DNA of 64,000 nt from positions 124,001 through 188,000 of the forward strand of contig NC_064041.1 in the NCBI RefSeq assembly GCF_932526225.1, read 5' to 3'. The first letter of the stretch is position 1. Each line of letters starts with the position of its first letter. Made by a program: the position numbers and the translations under genes. Shown one piece after another: positions 29,792 through 38,163 of this stretch. Below the pieces are notes generated by a model. It saw only the letters and a program-made list of their open reading frames with translations, was not told the origin of the DNA and searched no databases. This DNA is from Nematostella vectensis. Lineage: Eukaryota > Cnidaria > Anthozoa > Actiniaria > Edwardsiidae.

Positions 29792-29808
29792 ATGCGCCTT
29801 CCCGTAAC

Positions 29809-30371
29809 GTGAAGACGCAGATCCTAAGTCTATATGTTTACAGATTTCCCGCTAAAAAGCTTATGAAGCTACACGAGCCATATGAGACGCTGACACGCTG
29901 GCAAATAAAGCAGGCGCGGAAACACGCAAAGACAAGTGGCCCAGGAGTGCCAGAAGAGAAGACGGTTCATCATCGATCGCGCCTCTCTATAGAGAAGGTA
30001 GACCATTTCCTGGAATTTATCAACAGACCCTACTTTTACCAGGATGTGTCATACGGAACACGTGCATTGAAATTGGAATCTGGTCAAAGTATCACCATGC
30101 CTAACGTCGTACGAACTGTTACAAGATCTACTATGATTAGCCAGTACCACCAATTCTGCCAGGAAGAGAAGTTCTCTTCGCTTAGTCAATCTACTCTCTT
30201 TAAGATTCTCGATGCTAGAGAGGAATCACAAAGAAAATCTCTTCAGGGACTAGACAACATCGCTACCGATGGTTCAGCTGGTTTTGAGACATTGGAGAGA
30301 ATAGTAGACCAGCTTGGAGCGTCAGGTGCCCAGCTTTTGTGGTGCAGTGAGATGAAAAGAGCTGAACGCTA
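29809..30371 (+). pseudogene. Family B, central domain (helix-turn-helix-like)
   Basis: The 187-residue open frame has LYVYRFPAKKLMKLHEPYET, LTRWQIKQARKHAKTSGPGV, RLSIEKVDHFLEFINRPYFY and QFCQEEKFSSLSQSTLFKIL. The SLSQSTLFKIL segment resembles the recognition helix of a DNA-binding HTH domain, as in many transposases. It stops at 30369 after a frameshift; the next segment starts in another frame. Confidence 0.5.
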
Positions 30372-31364
30372 GCAGGCATCTCAAAACCGAGTACCAGGCT
30401 CACTGTTCTGCCGAGCAGAGCGCATGCGCAGACCATTGTCGAGATTACGCAGTAAGCGACAAAGCCGATGATGAGTTAAGGGTTATATGCGATCATGAAA
30501 ATAACGCAGTCTGTAAGCAATGTGAAGCACTGAAAGCTTGTATATCCGCTATAGAAGCTCGGATCAAGGATAGCAACCTTACATTTTATTCAAGCGAGCA
30601 AAAGGACGGTTTGCTTCTTGACCACGCCGTTGCTAAATCTTGCATTTTGGATTGAAAGCGCATATCCTCAGGGCAGTTAACCAAGAGAGATCAAACAAGA
30701 CCTTTTGAAAAGCATGGAAGTGGACAAGGAGGCCTTGATAGTCATGGACTGGGCCATGAAATTTAACCCCAAGAAGTTTCGCGAAAAGCAGTCCGAGTGG
30801 TTTGGCAAAAGAGGAATTAGCTGGCACATCTCAAGCGGGATCATCAAGACGACGCAGGAAATCAATCTGACAACCTACGCACACCTGTTTAACTCTCGCA
30901 CTCAGGATTGGTTTTCCGTCTTATCAATCGTGGAAAACATCATAGAAAGAGTAAAAGAAAGTAACACATCCTTGAGAACCGTGTACTTGCGCTCATATGA
31001 AGCTGGCTGCTACCATAATAACAACTTGGTGGCAGCCTTGAGTGATCTCGAGAAGCGCACTGGAGTCTGTATAAGACGCCTAGACCATTCGGAGCCACAG
31101 CACGGCAAAGATATTTGTGACAGGATTTTGTGCCCGATAAAGGCTGCCTTAAAGACCTACTGCAACGAAGGACACGATATGGCAAACGCCAATGATATGC
31201 ACACAGCGCTGTCGGAAAGGCCCGTCAAAGGCACAACTGCTACTGTTTGTCAAATGGATGAAAGCAGAAAGTCTATTGATGTGAAGAAGATCACGGGCTT
31301 CAGCAAGTATCATGACTTTGCGTACGAGAAAGGATTGCGCATGTGTCGCCGTGGGAAACTGTAA
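30372..31364 (+). pseudogene. Family B, Cys-rich linker and DWAMKF nuclease-like domain
   Basis: The first part (30.36-30.66 kb) has CADHCRDYAVS, CDHENNAVCKQCEALKAC. After two shifts (about 30655, 30690) it continues DKEALIVMDWAMKFNPKKFR, EKQSEWFGKRGISWHISSGI, LRTVYLRSYEAGCYHNNNLV, RRLDHSEPQHGKDICDRILC and TYCNEGHDMANANDMHTALS. Strands ending in Asp (VMDWAMKF; RLDHSEP) resemble an RNase H-fold transposase core. In the family as I recall it, the second site reads RSDNAGCYH; here it is RSYEAGCYH, so a putative metal ligand is changed. Inactive copy. Confidence 0.55.
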
Positions 31365-32074
31365 GCGACTCCTTATAAAAGGCCAGAAGAACACTGAGCT
31401 CAACTGCCTAAAACCGTTCTTTGACATTAAAGAGTCGCGAGGTGTGAAGCCATCCCCTGCAGCTCCACGCAAAGAACAGCCTTTATTTGCATGTCCAGAG
31501 CCAGGATGCCGGGAGACGTTCGTGCTGTTCGCTGACCTGGAATTGCACCTCAATGTAGGGACCCACACTGCTGAGACGACATCAACCACGTATGACGTCA
31601 TTCGAAAAAAAATGGGCGAATAGATGTCTAAAAGTCCACCAGGAAGCAATGGTGTCTGCATTCACCGGCGCAGGAACAGCAGCCCAACCTTTCACAGGTA
31701 CGACGGGCGAGCCTGAAGGATGGGCGCTACACAAGGTACGGGGCGGGAGTGCACCATTTCCACCTGTTGTAAAATAATTTCTGATAAGAAAGCTCGAACT
31801 GGGAGAAAAAACCGGAAGGGAGAGCAGCCCTTAGCAAGTGGCTAAAGAAATGCGGTGCCTGAAATCAACTAACGGTACACGGCAGTTTACGCGCGAACAA
31901 TGGCTCGCCAAGCAACAAATTCAGTGTTTTTTCTCACGCTCGCGTATACAAGAGGAAGGGCAACAATGAGCAGATTGAAGAGGATGAAGTGGCAAAGGAA
32001 AGTGAGGAGAAGGAACGACAGCGAGAGTCGGATGAGCTGTTCCTGCTGATCGGCCTAGATAGGAACACGAAGTA
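31312..32074 (+). pseudogene. Family B, C-terminal C2H2 finger and tail
   Basis: The frame from 31312 gives NCKRLLIKGQKNTELNCLKP and LFACPEPGCRETFVLFADLE-LHLNVGTH (C2H2 finger). Further frameshifts lead to EGWALHKVRGGSAPF and then, near 31.9 kb, REQWLAKQQIQCFFSRSRIQ and a Glu/Lys-rich tail ending LLIGLDRNTK-stop at 32072-32074. The order finger - GWAL - WLxxxQIxxFFSR is what I recall for the C-terminus of this family. It therefore runs from 28442 to 32074 as one gene with six or more breaks. Confidence 0.5.
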
Positions 32075-32122
32075 AATAAGAATTTTATTCATAGATACCT
32101 TCTCAGGCTAATTAAGGCTTGA

Positions 32123-32699
32123 CTATGGGCTTATACGCGGAACAAAGTGATTTTCTTGAATATCTCGCGAAGTATACATGGTTTAGCAATAAAGCTAAGT
32201 ATAGTGGTAGATCGTGGTATCTTACAACAGTTGGAATTCTTGTTGCCATGGAAACGTGCCCAATTGCATAAATTTTAATTTTAATTAGCTAGAATCATTT
32301 AAGTAAAAATGGGGAACATTTAGGCAAAACAATTAAGAAATCTTAAGGCATATATTTGTTTATTGACATAACACATGTATGAAATAGCCTTTGCACCTGG
32401 TCCAGCTATTTAATTTAGCGAGATATATATTTTTTTTATGTTACCACGGTAACCGTTGTCATGGTTACGGGGTCGATGGACCAGATGCAAAGGCTATTTA
32501 TTATGGGGCTTTTGACTACGAATTAATATATAATATACATATTAATATGCAAATATATGAACATTTGCTTCCATGGCAACAAACTGTGCAGATCATCTTT
32601 TTCTCCTATGGTTATTAACCATGCCAGATTTGGTTGTTGTATGTCATCGCAGTCTTGTATTTTTGAAAAATACTTAGATATCCGCGTATAAGCCCATGA
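32123..32699. mobile_element. Foldback/MITE-like inverted repeat element
   Basis: The outer arms ATGGGCTTATACGCGG (about 32126-32141) and CCGCGTATAAGCCCAT (about 32681-32696) are exact reverse complements. Further inverted pairs nest inside: gttgccatgga (32242) with tccatggcaac (32570), and aatagcctttgcacctggtcc (about 32385) with ggaccagatgcaaaggctatt (about 32478). It is a palindromic, non-coding element of about 0.57 kb. Confidence 0.65.
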
Positions 32700-33097
32700 G
32701 TGGCTAAACAGGCAAACATGTGTTTCGTACATAAATGTTTGTTGAAAATGTTTTGATCTCGTTCAAAAATATGTGGAAGCCAATTGAGTGCCATATTTTG
32801 TGGGTGCCTAGACGTACAAACATTTGCGTCAAACGCCAGTATCTTATGTGGCACTTGTTTTGAAAATAAATAGACACTCGCTCGATCTCTAGTGTTCGTT
32901 TTTGTCACTGGATTTTGTCCAGCTTACTAAATAATTCCTTGTAAAGCTACTTTAAAACGTCATTTTTGCGTGTGTTTGCTATCTATGATTAATGTCCAAT
33001 TAACCTTTCAGAGTTGATATATTTGGTTAATTCTTTATAAATTGCATCTTCCAAATAGTATGTGGTTCGCAAGGACCATATAAGACGCGCTTTCCGG

Positions 33098-33272
33098 TAA
33101 TATTAGTGACCTTAAGCACGCGTAATATTAGGGACCTTAAGCACGCGTAATATTAGGGACCTTAAGCACGCGTAATATTAGGGACCTTAAGCACGCGTAA
33201 TATTAGGGACCTTAAGCACGCGTAATATTAGGCACCTTAAGCACGCGTAATATTAGGCACCTTAAGCACGCG
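33098..33272 (+). repeat. Seven 25-bp tandem units carrying a transposon terminus
   Basis: Units start at 33098, 33123, 33148, 33173, 33198, 33223 and 33248. Each reads taatattagKSaccttaagc plus acgcg. Units 2-5 are identical; unit 1 has agtgacc and units 6-7 aggcacc. The part agggaccttaagcacgcg equals the TIR start of the element at 43231-44281. Confidence 0.95.
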
Positions 33273-33470
33273 TAATGGCGGAGCCAAGCGCGGCCGCAGG
33301 CCGCGCGCGTAGCTCCATAGGCATAGAAATATGGTATAGGTATGCGACTTGGTTTTTGTGGTCATCGCGCGGGTACCCTGTGGTGTCACTCGCCAGCCAG
33401 CCAGTCAGCCAGCCGCGCGACTCCCAGGCCCCACTCGGCCCCGAAATGGCGACTAAATACAAGCACTGAG
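33273..33470 (+). other. CpG-rich segment with ATGGCGG-start open frame
   Basis: Directly after the 25-bp array, an open frame begins taATGGCGGAG (YY1-like start) and runs 64 codons to TGA. The frame includes MAEPSAAAGRARSSIGIEI, but an overlapping minus-strand frame is equally long. GC-rich CpG-island-like composition is unusual here. It may be a first exon or chance. Confidence 0.25.
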
Positions 33471-35324
33471 CAAGGAAAAAAGTTCTTGTCGATTATGCGA
33501 TGATTATTTATTTTGCCTCAAATTTTGTGACTTAAGGATAAAGTCAACTAGAGGAGATCTACTAACATTCATTCACGCCAAGATTTATCTGGTTTTAGCT
33601 AGTAAATTTAAGCAAGTAACAGTTCACATTAAAAAGCGAACAAAACCACAAGAAAGCGACCAAAAAAAACAATGCAAGGTGAGTTTCGGACGACGATTTG
33701 TATTGTCTATTGAGGATATGACAGTTATTAGGCTTTTTGTTGTCCTTTTTGTATGCTTTGAGAATGCGAGTACTTAACTTAGTAATCAAATTATTTGAGC
33801 ATAACAGGTTTTGTTTTGACATTCTTTGGTTTATCTATATTCTTGATTGTGTTGAATAAAATACAATACAACAAAAACTGGAATTCGTCTTTAATAAGAC
33901 TTCTTCAGGGCAGATTGATTGTGTTGAGATATTTCATAAAGGCTAACCAATATCGTGTTGCATTTGTCAAATACTGCTAAAGAAGACCGTTCTTGTCTTT
34001 ATATCCTGTGCTCTTAGTCCTAAGAAGATACATATCCTTAGAAGATACAGCAGCTTTTTCAACTTACAAGAGAAATTTTCCTTACCGAGGATAAAAAAAA
34101 AACCTTTTTTTCAATATGTATTGTTGTTATTGTCTGCATCTTGCATCTCATGTGTTTATATTTTTTCAAATAGTTGTGGAAAATTAGTTAGATTATAAAT
34201 GGCTTGATGAAAAGATTGTTTGAAAGGTATAATAAATAATTGTTTTCACTGTTTTATGAACCAGGAACTACCTGAAGGCCAAGATGAATGCTAAAGACTG
34301 GAAGACATGAAAAATCATGTCTTGAAGAGAACAGTAGGATGTTCTTATTCACAAGTCATTTGATACCCCCACACCCATGGTCCCAGGAAAGGGTGGGGGA
34401 TTAGACTTTTTTTAAAGCATGTTTCCAAGTTAGGAGTAAAAACAGTCAATACCACCACCCCTCTTGACATATTCTGGTTAAAAAGTGGTCTAAAACCCCA
34501 CATTAACCCCTGGCCTCCGCGGGATCATGAGGGAGGGGGCTCAAATGACTAGTTCATTACTATGTGATTCAGCAGTACACACTCAATATGTTTTTTTTAG
34601 AACAAGATACTTATATAATATAAAACTAAAAACAAACTTTTGCTTTTTAAATAATAAATCTGTAAAGAAAACAGTTTTTTATCAACCTAAAGATAATGGG
34701 AATATTTTAGGAAAGTACTGAATATAATTATCATATAATTATTATTGTTATATTTTCTTTTCAAACATTTAAAGAAGAGTCATATTTCTTCCTTTTACTT
34801 CTCCTACTTCTTCTATTTTTATGCAATTGATGCTATTTGCTATTTCCCCTCTACACAAAAAATAAATTAATTAACAAATTTGATTTTTAAATTAGAAATT
34901 TTCATTTAGTACTTTCACTTATATCTTTTTTAGGATTTCCTTTCCAAGTCAGTCTCTTTCCCATTACATTTATTTTAGATGTTTAGTTTTATTTTACTGG
35001 AATGGTTTGATCCAGGGTTTCTAAAAACACCAAAATATAATGCATTACTGGATGTATATTTGTAGATATTAATTCCCATGAGGATGGGAAATCACCACAT
35101 GGAAACTTCAGTATTGCATCTCATCTAAAACTGTCTGAAACTATATAATATCTTTGAAATCCTGTTTAATCCATTACTTGTTCTTTGTAAGGACAAAGCT
35201 TGTCAGAATGTAGCTTGTAGAATGGGACTTTTATAAGGGGAAGGTTTTTTTAGGATACTTAAACTATATAGCACTAAGCAACAACCATGTTCTTTTTCAA
35301 TAATAGAATTTGAAGCTATGTTCA
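33471..35324. other. AT-rich gene-free region
   Basis: Only short open frames with AT-driven composition. No splice-supported exon or repeat family recognised. Sequence on both sides of the Gypsy insertion looks like one continuous intergenic or intronic stretch. Confidence 0.4.
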
Positions 35325-35500
35325 TGTTACCCTTGGAATTAAGCACTTGCCCACCCCCCCATAGAAAAATATTGTATTACCCATAATGCAGTGTGTGTGG
35401 AAGAAGAAGAAAACGTGTTGACCGCCATGATTGTTTCTGTGTGGTTTATTTTCGGTTTATTTTTAATGTTACTCGAGTTTTCACAAATTATAAGGTAACA
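35325..35500 (+). repeat. 5' LTR
   Basis: 176 bp, TGTTACC...GGTAACA with 7-bp perfect terminal inverted repeats. Short for the class. Preceded by TSD TTCA. Confidence 0.95.
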
Positions 35501-35503
35501 TAT

Positions 35504-35512
35504 TGGGGGCTC
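35504..35512 (+). other. Primer binding site candidate
   Basis: TGGGGGCTC starts 3 nt after the 5' LTR. It fits the 3' end of a tRNA-Pro type primer (as in PBS-Pro retroelements), but the match beyond 9 nt fails, so tRNA identity is tentative. Confidence 0.5.
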
Positions 35513-35536
35513 AGACAAAGAAAACGGATTCAGAAG

Positions 35537-36871
35537 ATGACTGAAGAACTTCAGCTTAGTATCGAAGAGAGTTTGTGTCGCTTGACGGCCGAACAGTTAC
35601 ACGAAGTGGAAAACTTTTTGAAGCTACACGAGGACGACAAACTATCTAGGTTGAAACGGGTCAGAAGGATCTCACAAGCTGTGGATAACGAGCTTGAGAG
35701 CGAAGGAGACCAAGCAGTCAGCTATCTGAAGGGATTAGAGGAGGTTATTTCGGCGATTTCTGGAGCAACGAAGCCCAAACAAGAGAAACAAGCCCAGCCA
35801 AACACGAGTGCAAGTGCAAGTCCGAGCGAGGAGCTCCAAGCTCTGAAGGATCAAATGAACAAGCTTATAGGTATGGAATCAAAGAAAGGTCTCTACATTT
35901 CGGATATAAAGAGAGAAATGAAGATTTCTGGGCAAATTGGAGAGCCAGGACAGAAAGATAAGTTAAGTTTTGTCAGTCTCGTGAGACAAATTGACTCTGG
36001 ACTAAAGAAAGGACACACAGAAGTTGAGGTGGTTGATGCAGTAATAAAGTCCATTTGCCCAGGAATGAGACTTCGCAGCTACTTGGAAGGTATTCCAAGC
36101 TTGACTCTGGCCCAATTAAGACACATTTTGCGCTCGCATTATCAGGAAAAAAATGCAACAGAACTGTATCAAGAATTAGCAATTTTGGCTCAAGCTCCCG
36201 GGGAAACCCCTCAGAGTTTTGTGATCAGGGCTTTGGATCAAAGGCAGAAAGTTTGTTTTGCGTCACAAGAGTCTGATAGCAAAATGAAATACGATCCCGA
36301 ATTGGTGCAAGGACTATTTTTAAGAACTGTGGAGACTGGATTAATGGATGATGGTGTAAGGATGAAACTAAGACCATATCTACAGAACACAGATACCACT
36401 GATGAAGATTTAATCCAGCATGTAAATATTGTGGCATCTGAGGAGTTAGAGAGGAAATCAAAGTTAACCAAAATAACTAAGAAAGTTAATCAGCTAACAA
36501 GTGATAATGTCGAATCACAAGGGAATGGTGGACGTAAGGACAAAGGGAAGACTGCTCCAGCCGCAGTCTCAACAGAAGACCTGATCCTAGCAGAACTCAA
36601 GTCAGTGAAGTCGGAGATGGCCACATTGCGGGAGACAGTGGCCCAAGTGCAACAGGAAAGGGATGGCAATATTGATAATCGGGATATACATGTACAGAAG
36701 GCCAAGAGAGTTTGCAAGCAGTGTGAGGATAGCAATACGATTGATGCATGTGATCATTGTTTTTATTGCGGTTTATCTGAGCATTGGGCACGGGGATGTC
36801 GTAAGCGGAGACCAACACAAAACAAGGATTCGGGAAACCAGCACCGGCTGCCACCGCGGGACAGGCGGTAG
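35537..36871 (+). CDS. gag: Gag polyprotein of the Gypsy element
   Basis: I start at the ATG 35537 (MTEELQLSIEESL...), because the open frame upstream runs into the LTR. 444 residues. A helical N-terminus (LTAEQLHEVENFLK) is followed by a Ser/Ala-rich linker, then the capsid-like core (KRMKISGQ-type region to about residue 300, with LRSYLEGIPSLTLAQLRHIL and LAQAPGETPQSFVIRALDQR), a coiled-coil-like segment, and a CCHC zinc knuckle CFYCGLSEHWARGCRKR near the C-terminus for RNA binding. It terminates at TAG 36869-36871. Pol overlaps in the -1 frame from 36805. Confidence 0.9.
   Translation: MTEELQLSIEESLCRLTAEQLHEVENFLKLHEDDKLSRLKRVRRISQAVDNELESEGDQAVSYLKGLEEVISAISGATKPKQEKQAQPNTSASASPSEELQALKDQMNKLIGMESKKGLYISDIKREMKISGQIGEPGQKDKLSFVSLVRQIDSGLKKGHTEVEVVDAVIKSICPGMRLRSYLEGIPSLTLAQLRHILRSHYQEKNATELYQELAILAQAPGETPQSFVIRALDQRQKVCFASQESDSKMKYDPELVQGLFLRTVETGLMDDGVRMKLRPYLQNTDTTDEDLIQHVNIVASEELERKSKLTKITKKVNQLTSDNVESQGNGGRKDKGKTAPAAVSTEDLILAELKSVKSEMATLRETVAQVQQERDGNIDNRDIHVQKAKRVCKQCEDSNTIDACDHCFYCGLSEHWARGCRKRRPTQNKDSGNQHRLPPRDRR
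36832..36838 (+). promoter_or_regulatory. -1 ribosomal frameshift slippery heptamer
   Basis: GGGAAAC in the gag frame reads G GGA AAC, the canonical X XXY YYZ arrangement. Pol is open in exactly the -1 frame across this point (gag TAG lies 31 nt downstream). A stem-loop begins 5 nt later. The same heptamer serves gag-pro shifts in some retroviruses. Confidence 0.8.
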
Positions 36872-38151
36872 CCGGGTCGCAAGTTGCTTCCACAGGAAAG
36901 TCCCAAGTATGTGTGTTATGTGGGCATCAACCATCTGGTAGTGATTGTTTAGTTCAATGTGCGGGTTGTAAGTCAGCATTGTACTGCGGTGTGCAATGCC
37001 AACGGGCTCATTGGTTGGAACACAAGAAACTTTGCACTGCGATACAAGAGTTACAAGCCAAGAAAAACAGTGAGTACGCAGAGCGAATTCAGTCTAGTGT
37101 ATTTATGTCTCATCTCACTCCAAAACAACATGCTGTTATTTGTAAACTGGTAGGACCAAAATGCAAAGTTTCCTGCATGCTTAATGATATTAGCACAGAG
37201 GCCCTCTGGGATACGGGCGCGCAAATTTCAGTTTTATCTAAATCATGGGTCAATGAGAATGGTTTGAACACTGATTTACAAGATATTGAGACACTCCTGG
37301 GTCGGGATAGAAACTTAAATGTATCTGCTGCAAATGGCAGTGAGATCCCATATGAGGGATGGATCCCCATAACATTGAAGCTAGAATCCCATGGGTATAC
37401 AGGGCCAGATGTAGAAGTACCTTTTTTAGTGACCCCAGGAGAGTTAGAGTGTCCCATCATTGGATATAATGTCATAGAAACAGTGATTAAAGATTTCCCA
37501 GGGGATAATAGCAACACCACAGGGAGCCCATTACAGGATATTATGAAAGGTGCATTTCCAGAAGTCAGAGGGGAGGCAGTTGGGGCCTTGATTAACTTTA
37601 TCCAAACATGTGACAACTCAGAACCCTTGTGCATCTTAAAGTCACCTAAGAAGAGTGTCAGCATACCGGGGAGGCAGACCCTGAGAATTAATTGTCGTGC
37701 AAATACCGGCCCAGTCGAGGAGAAATGCCCAGTTATCTTTGAACCAGATGAAGACCAGACATTGCCTACAGGGCTAGAACTCTCCCAGTCTCTATTGTCC
37801 ATCCCGAAAGGGAAAGCTACGCGAGTTGACATTTACGTCAGTAATGCCACCAAGCATGATATCACCCTCAGGGGGGGCACCATCTTGGGTAGTCTTAACC
37901 TTATCAGATCAGTTACCCCAGCAGAAGTGAAACTTAGTGAGATGAACTTGTCTGATTCAAGGGGGGTACACCCAGGTGAAACACAAGAATCCAGGGGGGC
38001 GACCATAGATTCATCACAGAGGGTCCCAGGGGTGGTGATTGGAGATCTGAATGAAGAACAAAAAAAGGAAGTCACTCGTCTGTTACAGGAAGAGGAGGAG
38101 ACCTTTGCCCGTGATAGTCAGGATGTCGGTTGCATCGAAGACCTTGAGTAA
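36838..38151 (+). CDS. pol: Pol, N-terminal part: MYND zinc finger and retropepsin-like protease
   Basis: Expressed after the -1 shift. From about 36910 the reading gives CVLCGHQPSGSDCLVQCAGC, then KSALYCGVQCQRAHWLEHKK-LC: seven regularly spaced cysteines and a histidine that match a MYND finger (normally a host protein-interaction module). A retropepsin-like domain follows with ALWDTGAQISVLSKSWV (catalytic Asp at 37210) and CPIIGYNVIE. About 200 further residues follow (block KKSVSIPGRQTLRINCRANT), ending at an in-frame TAA (38149-38151). The downstream reverse transcriptase ORF continues in the same frame. Confidence 0.85.
   Translation, partial: PAPAATAGQAVAGSQVASTGKSQVCVLCGHQPSGSDCLVQCAGCKSALYCGVQCQRAHWLEHKKLCTAIQELQAKKNSEYAERIQSSVFMSHLTPKQHAVICKLVGPKCKVSCMLNDISTEALWDTGAQISVLSKSWVNENGLNTDLQDIETLLGRDRNLNVSAANGSEIPYEGWIPITLKLESHGYTGPDVEVPFLVTPGELECPIIGYNVIETVIKDFPGDNSNTTGSPLQDIMKGAFPEVRGEAVGALINFIQTCDNSEPLCILKSPKKSVSIPGRQTLRINCRANTGPVEEKCPVIFEPDEDQTLPTGLELSQSLLSIPKGKATRVDIYVSNATKHDITLRGGTILGSLNLIRSVTPAEVKLSEMNLSDSRGVHPGETQESRGATIDSSQRVPGVVIGDLNEEQKKEVTRLLQEEEETFARDSQDVGCIEDLE
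36844..36904 (+). other. Predicted stem-loop/pseudoknot after the slippery site
   Basis: CCGGCT (36844-36849) pairs with AGCCGG (36870-36875), and ACCGC (36853-36857) with GCGGT (36865-36869), leaving a 3-nt bulge and the 7-nt loop GGGACAG. Loop GGGAC (36858-36862) can pair with GTCCC (36900-36904) as an H-type pseudoknot. Confidence 0.6.
38149..38151 (+). other. In-frame TAA separating protease and reverse transcriptase
   Basis: Between ...GCIEDLE and [14 protein letters not shown] the single codon TAA interrupts one continuous frame. The context (TAA AAT TTA) does not match known readthrough signals. Most likely a point mutation in this copy. Confidence 0.8.
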
Positions 38152-38163
38152 AATTTAACCCTA

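Noticed and set aside
33098..33272. Regular 25-bp repeats resembling a CRISPR array
   Set aside because: Units are contiguous with no spacers, the genome is eukaryotic, and the unit matches a transposon end.
33795..33980. Hydrophobic 61-codon frame as a small membrane protein
   Set aside because: AT-driven composition, no start context, no splice or family support.
35393..35536. Upstream extension of gag into the LTR
   Set aside because: The extension lies in the 5' LTR and primer region, so the start at 35537 is preferred.
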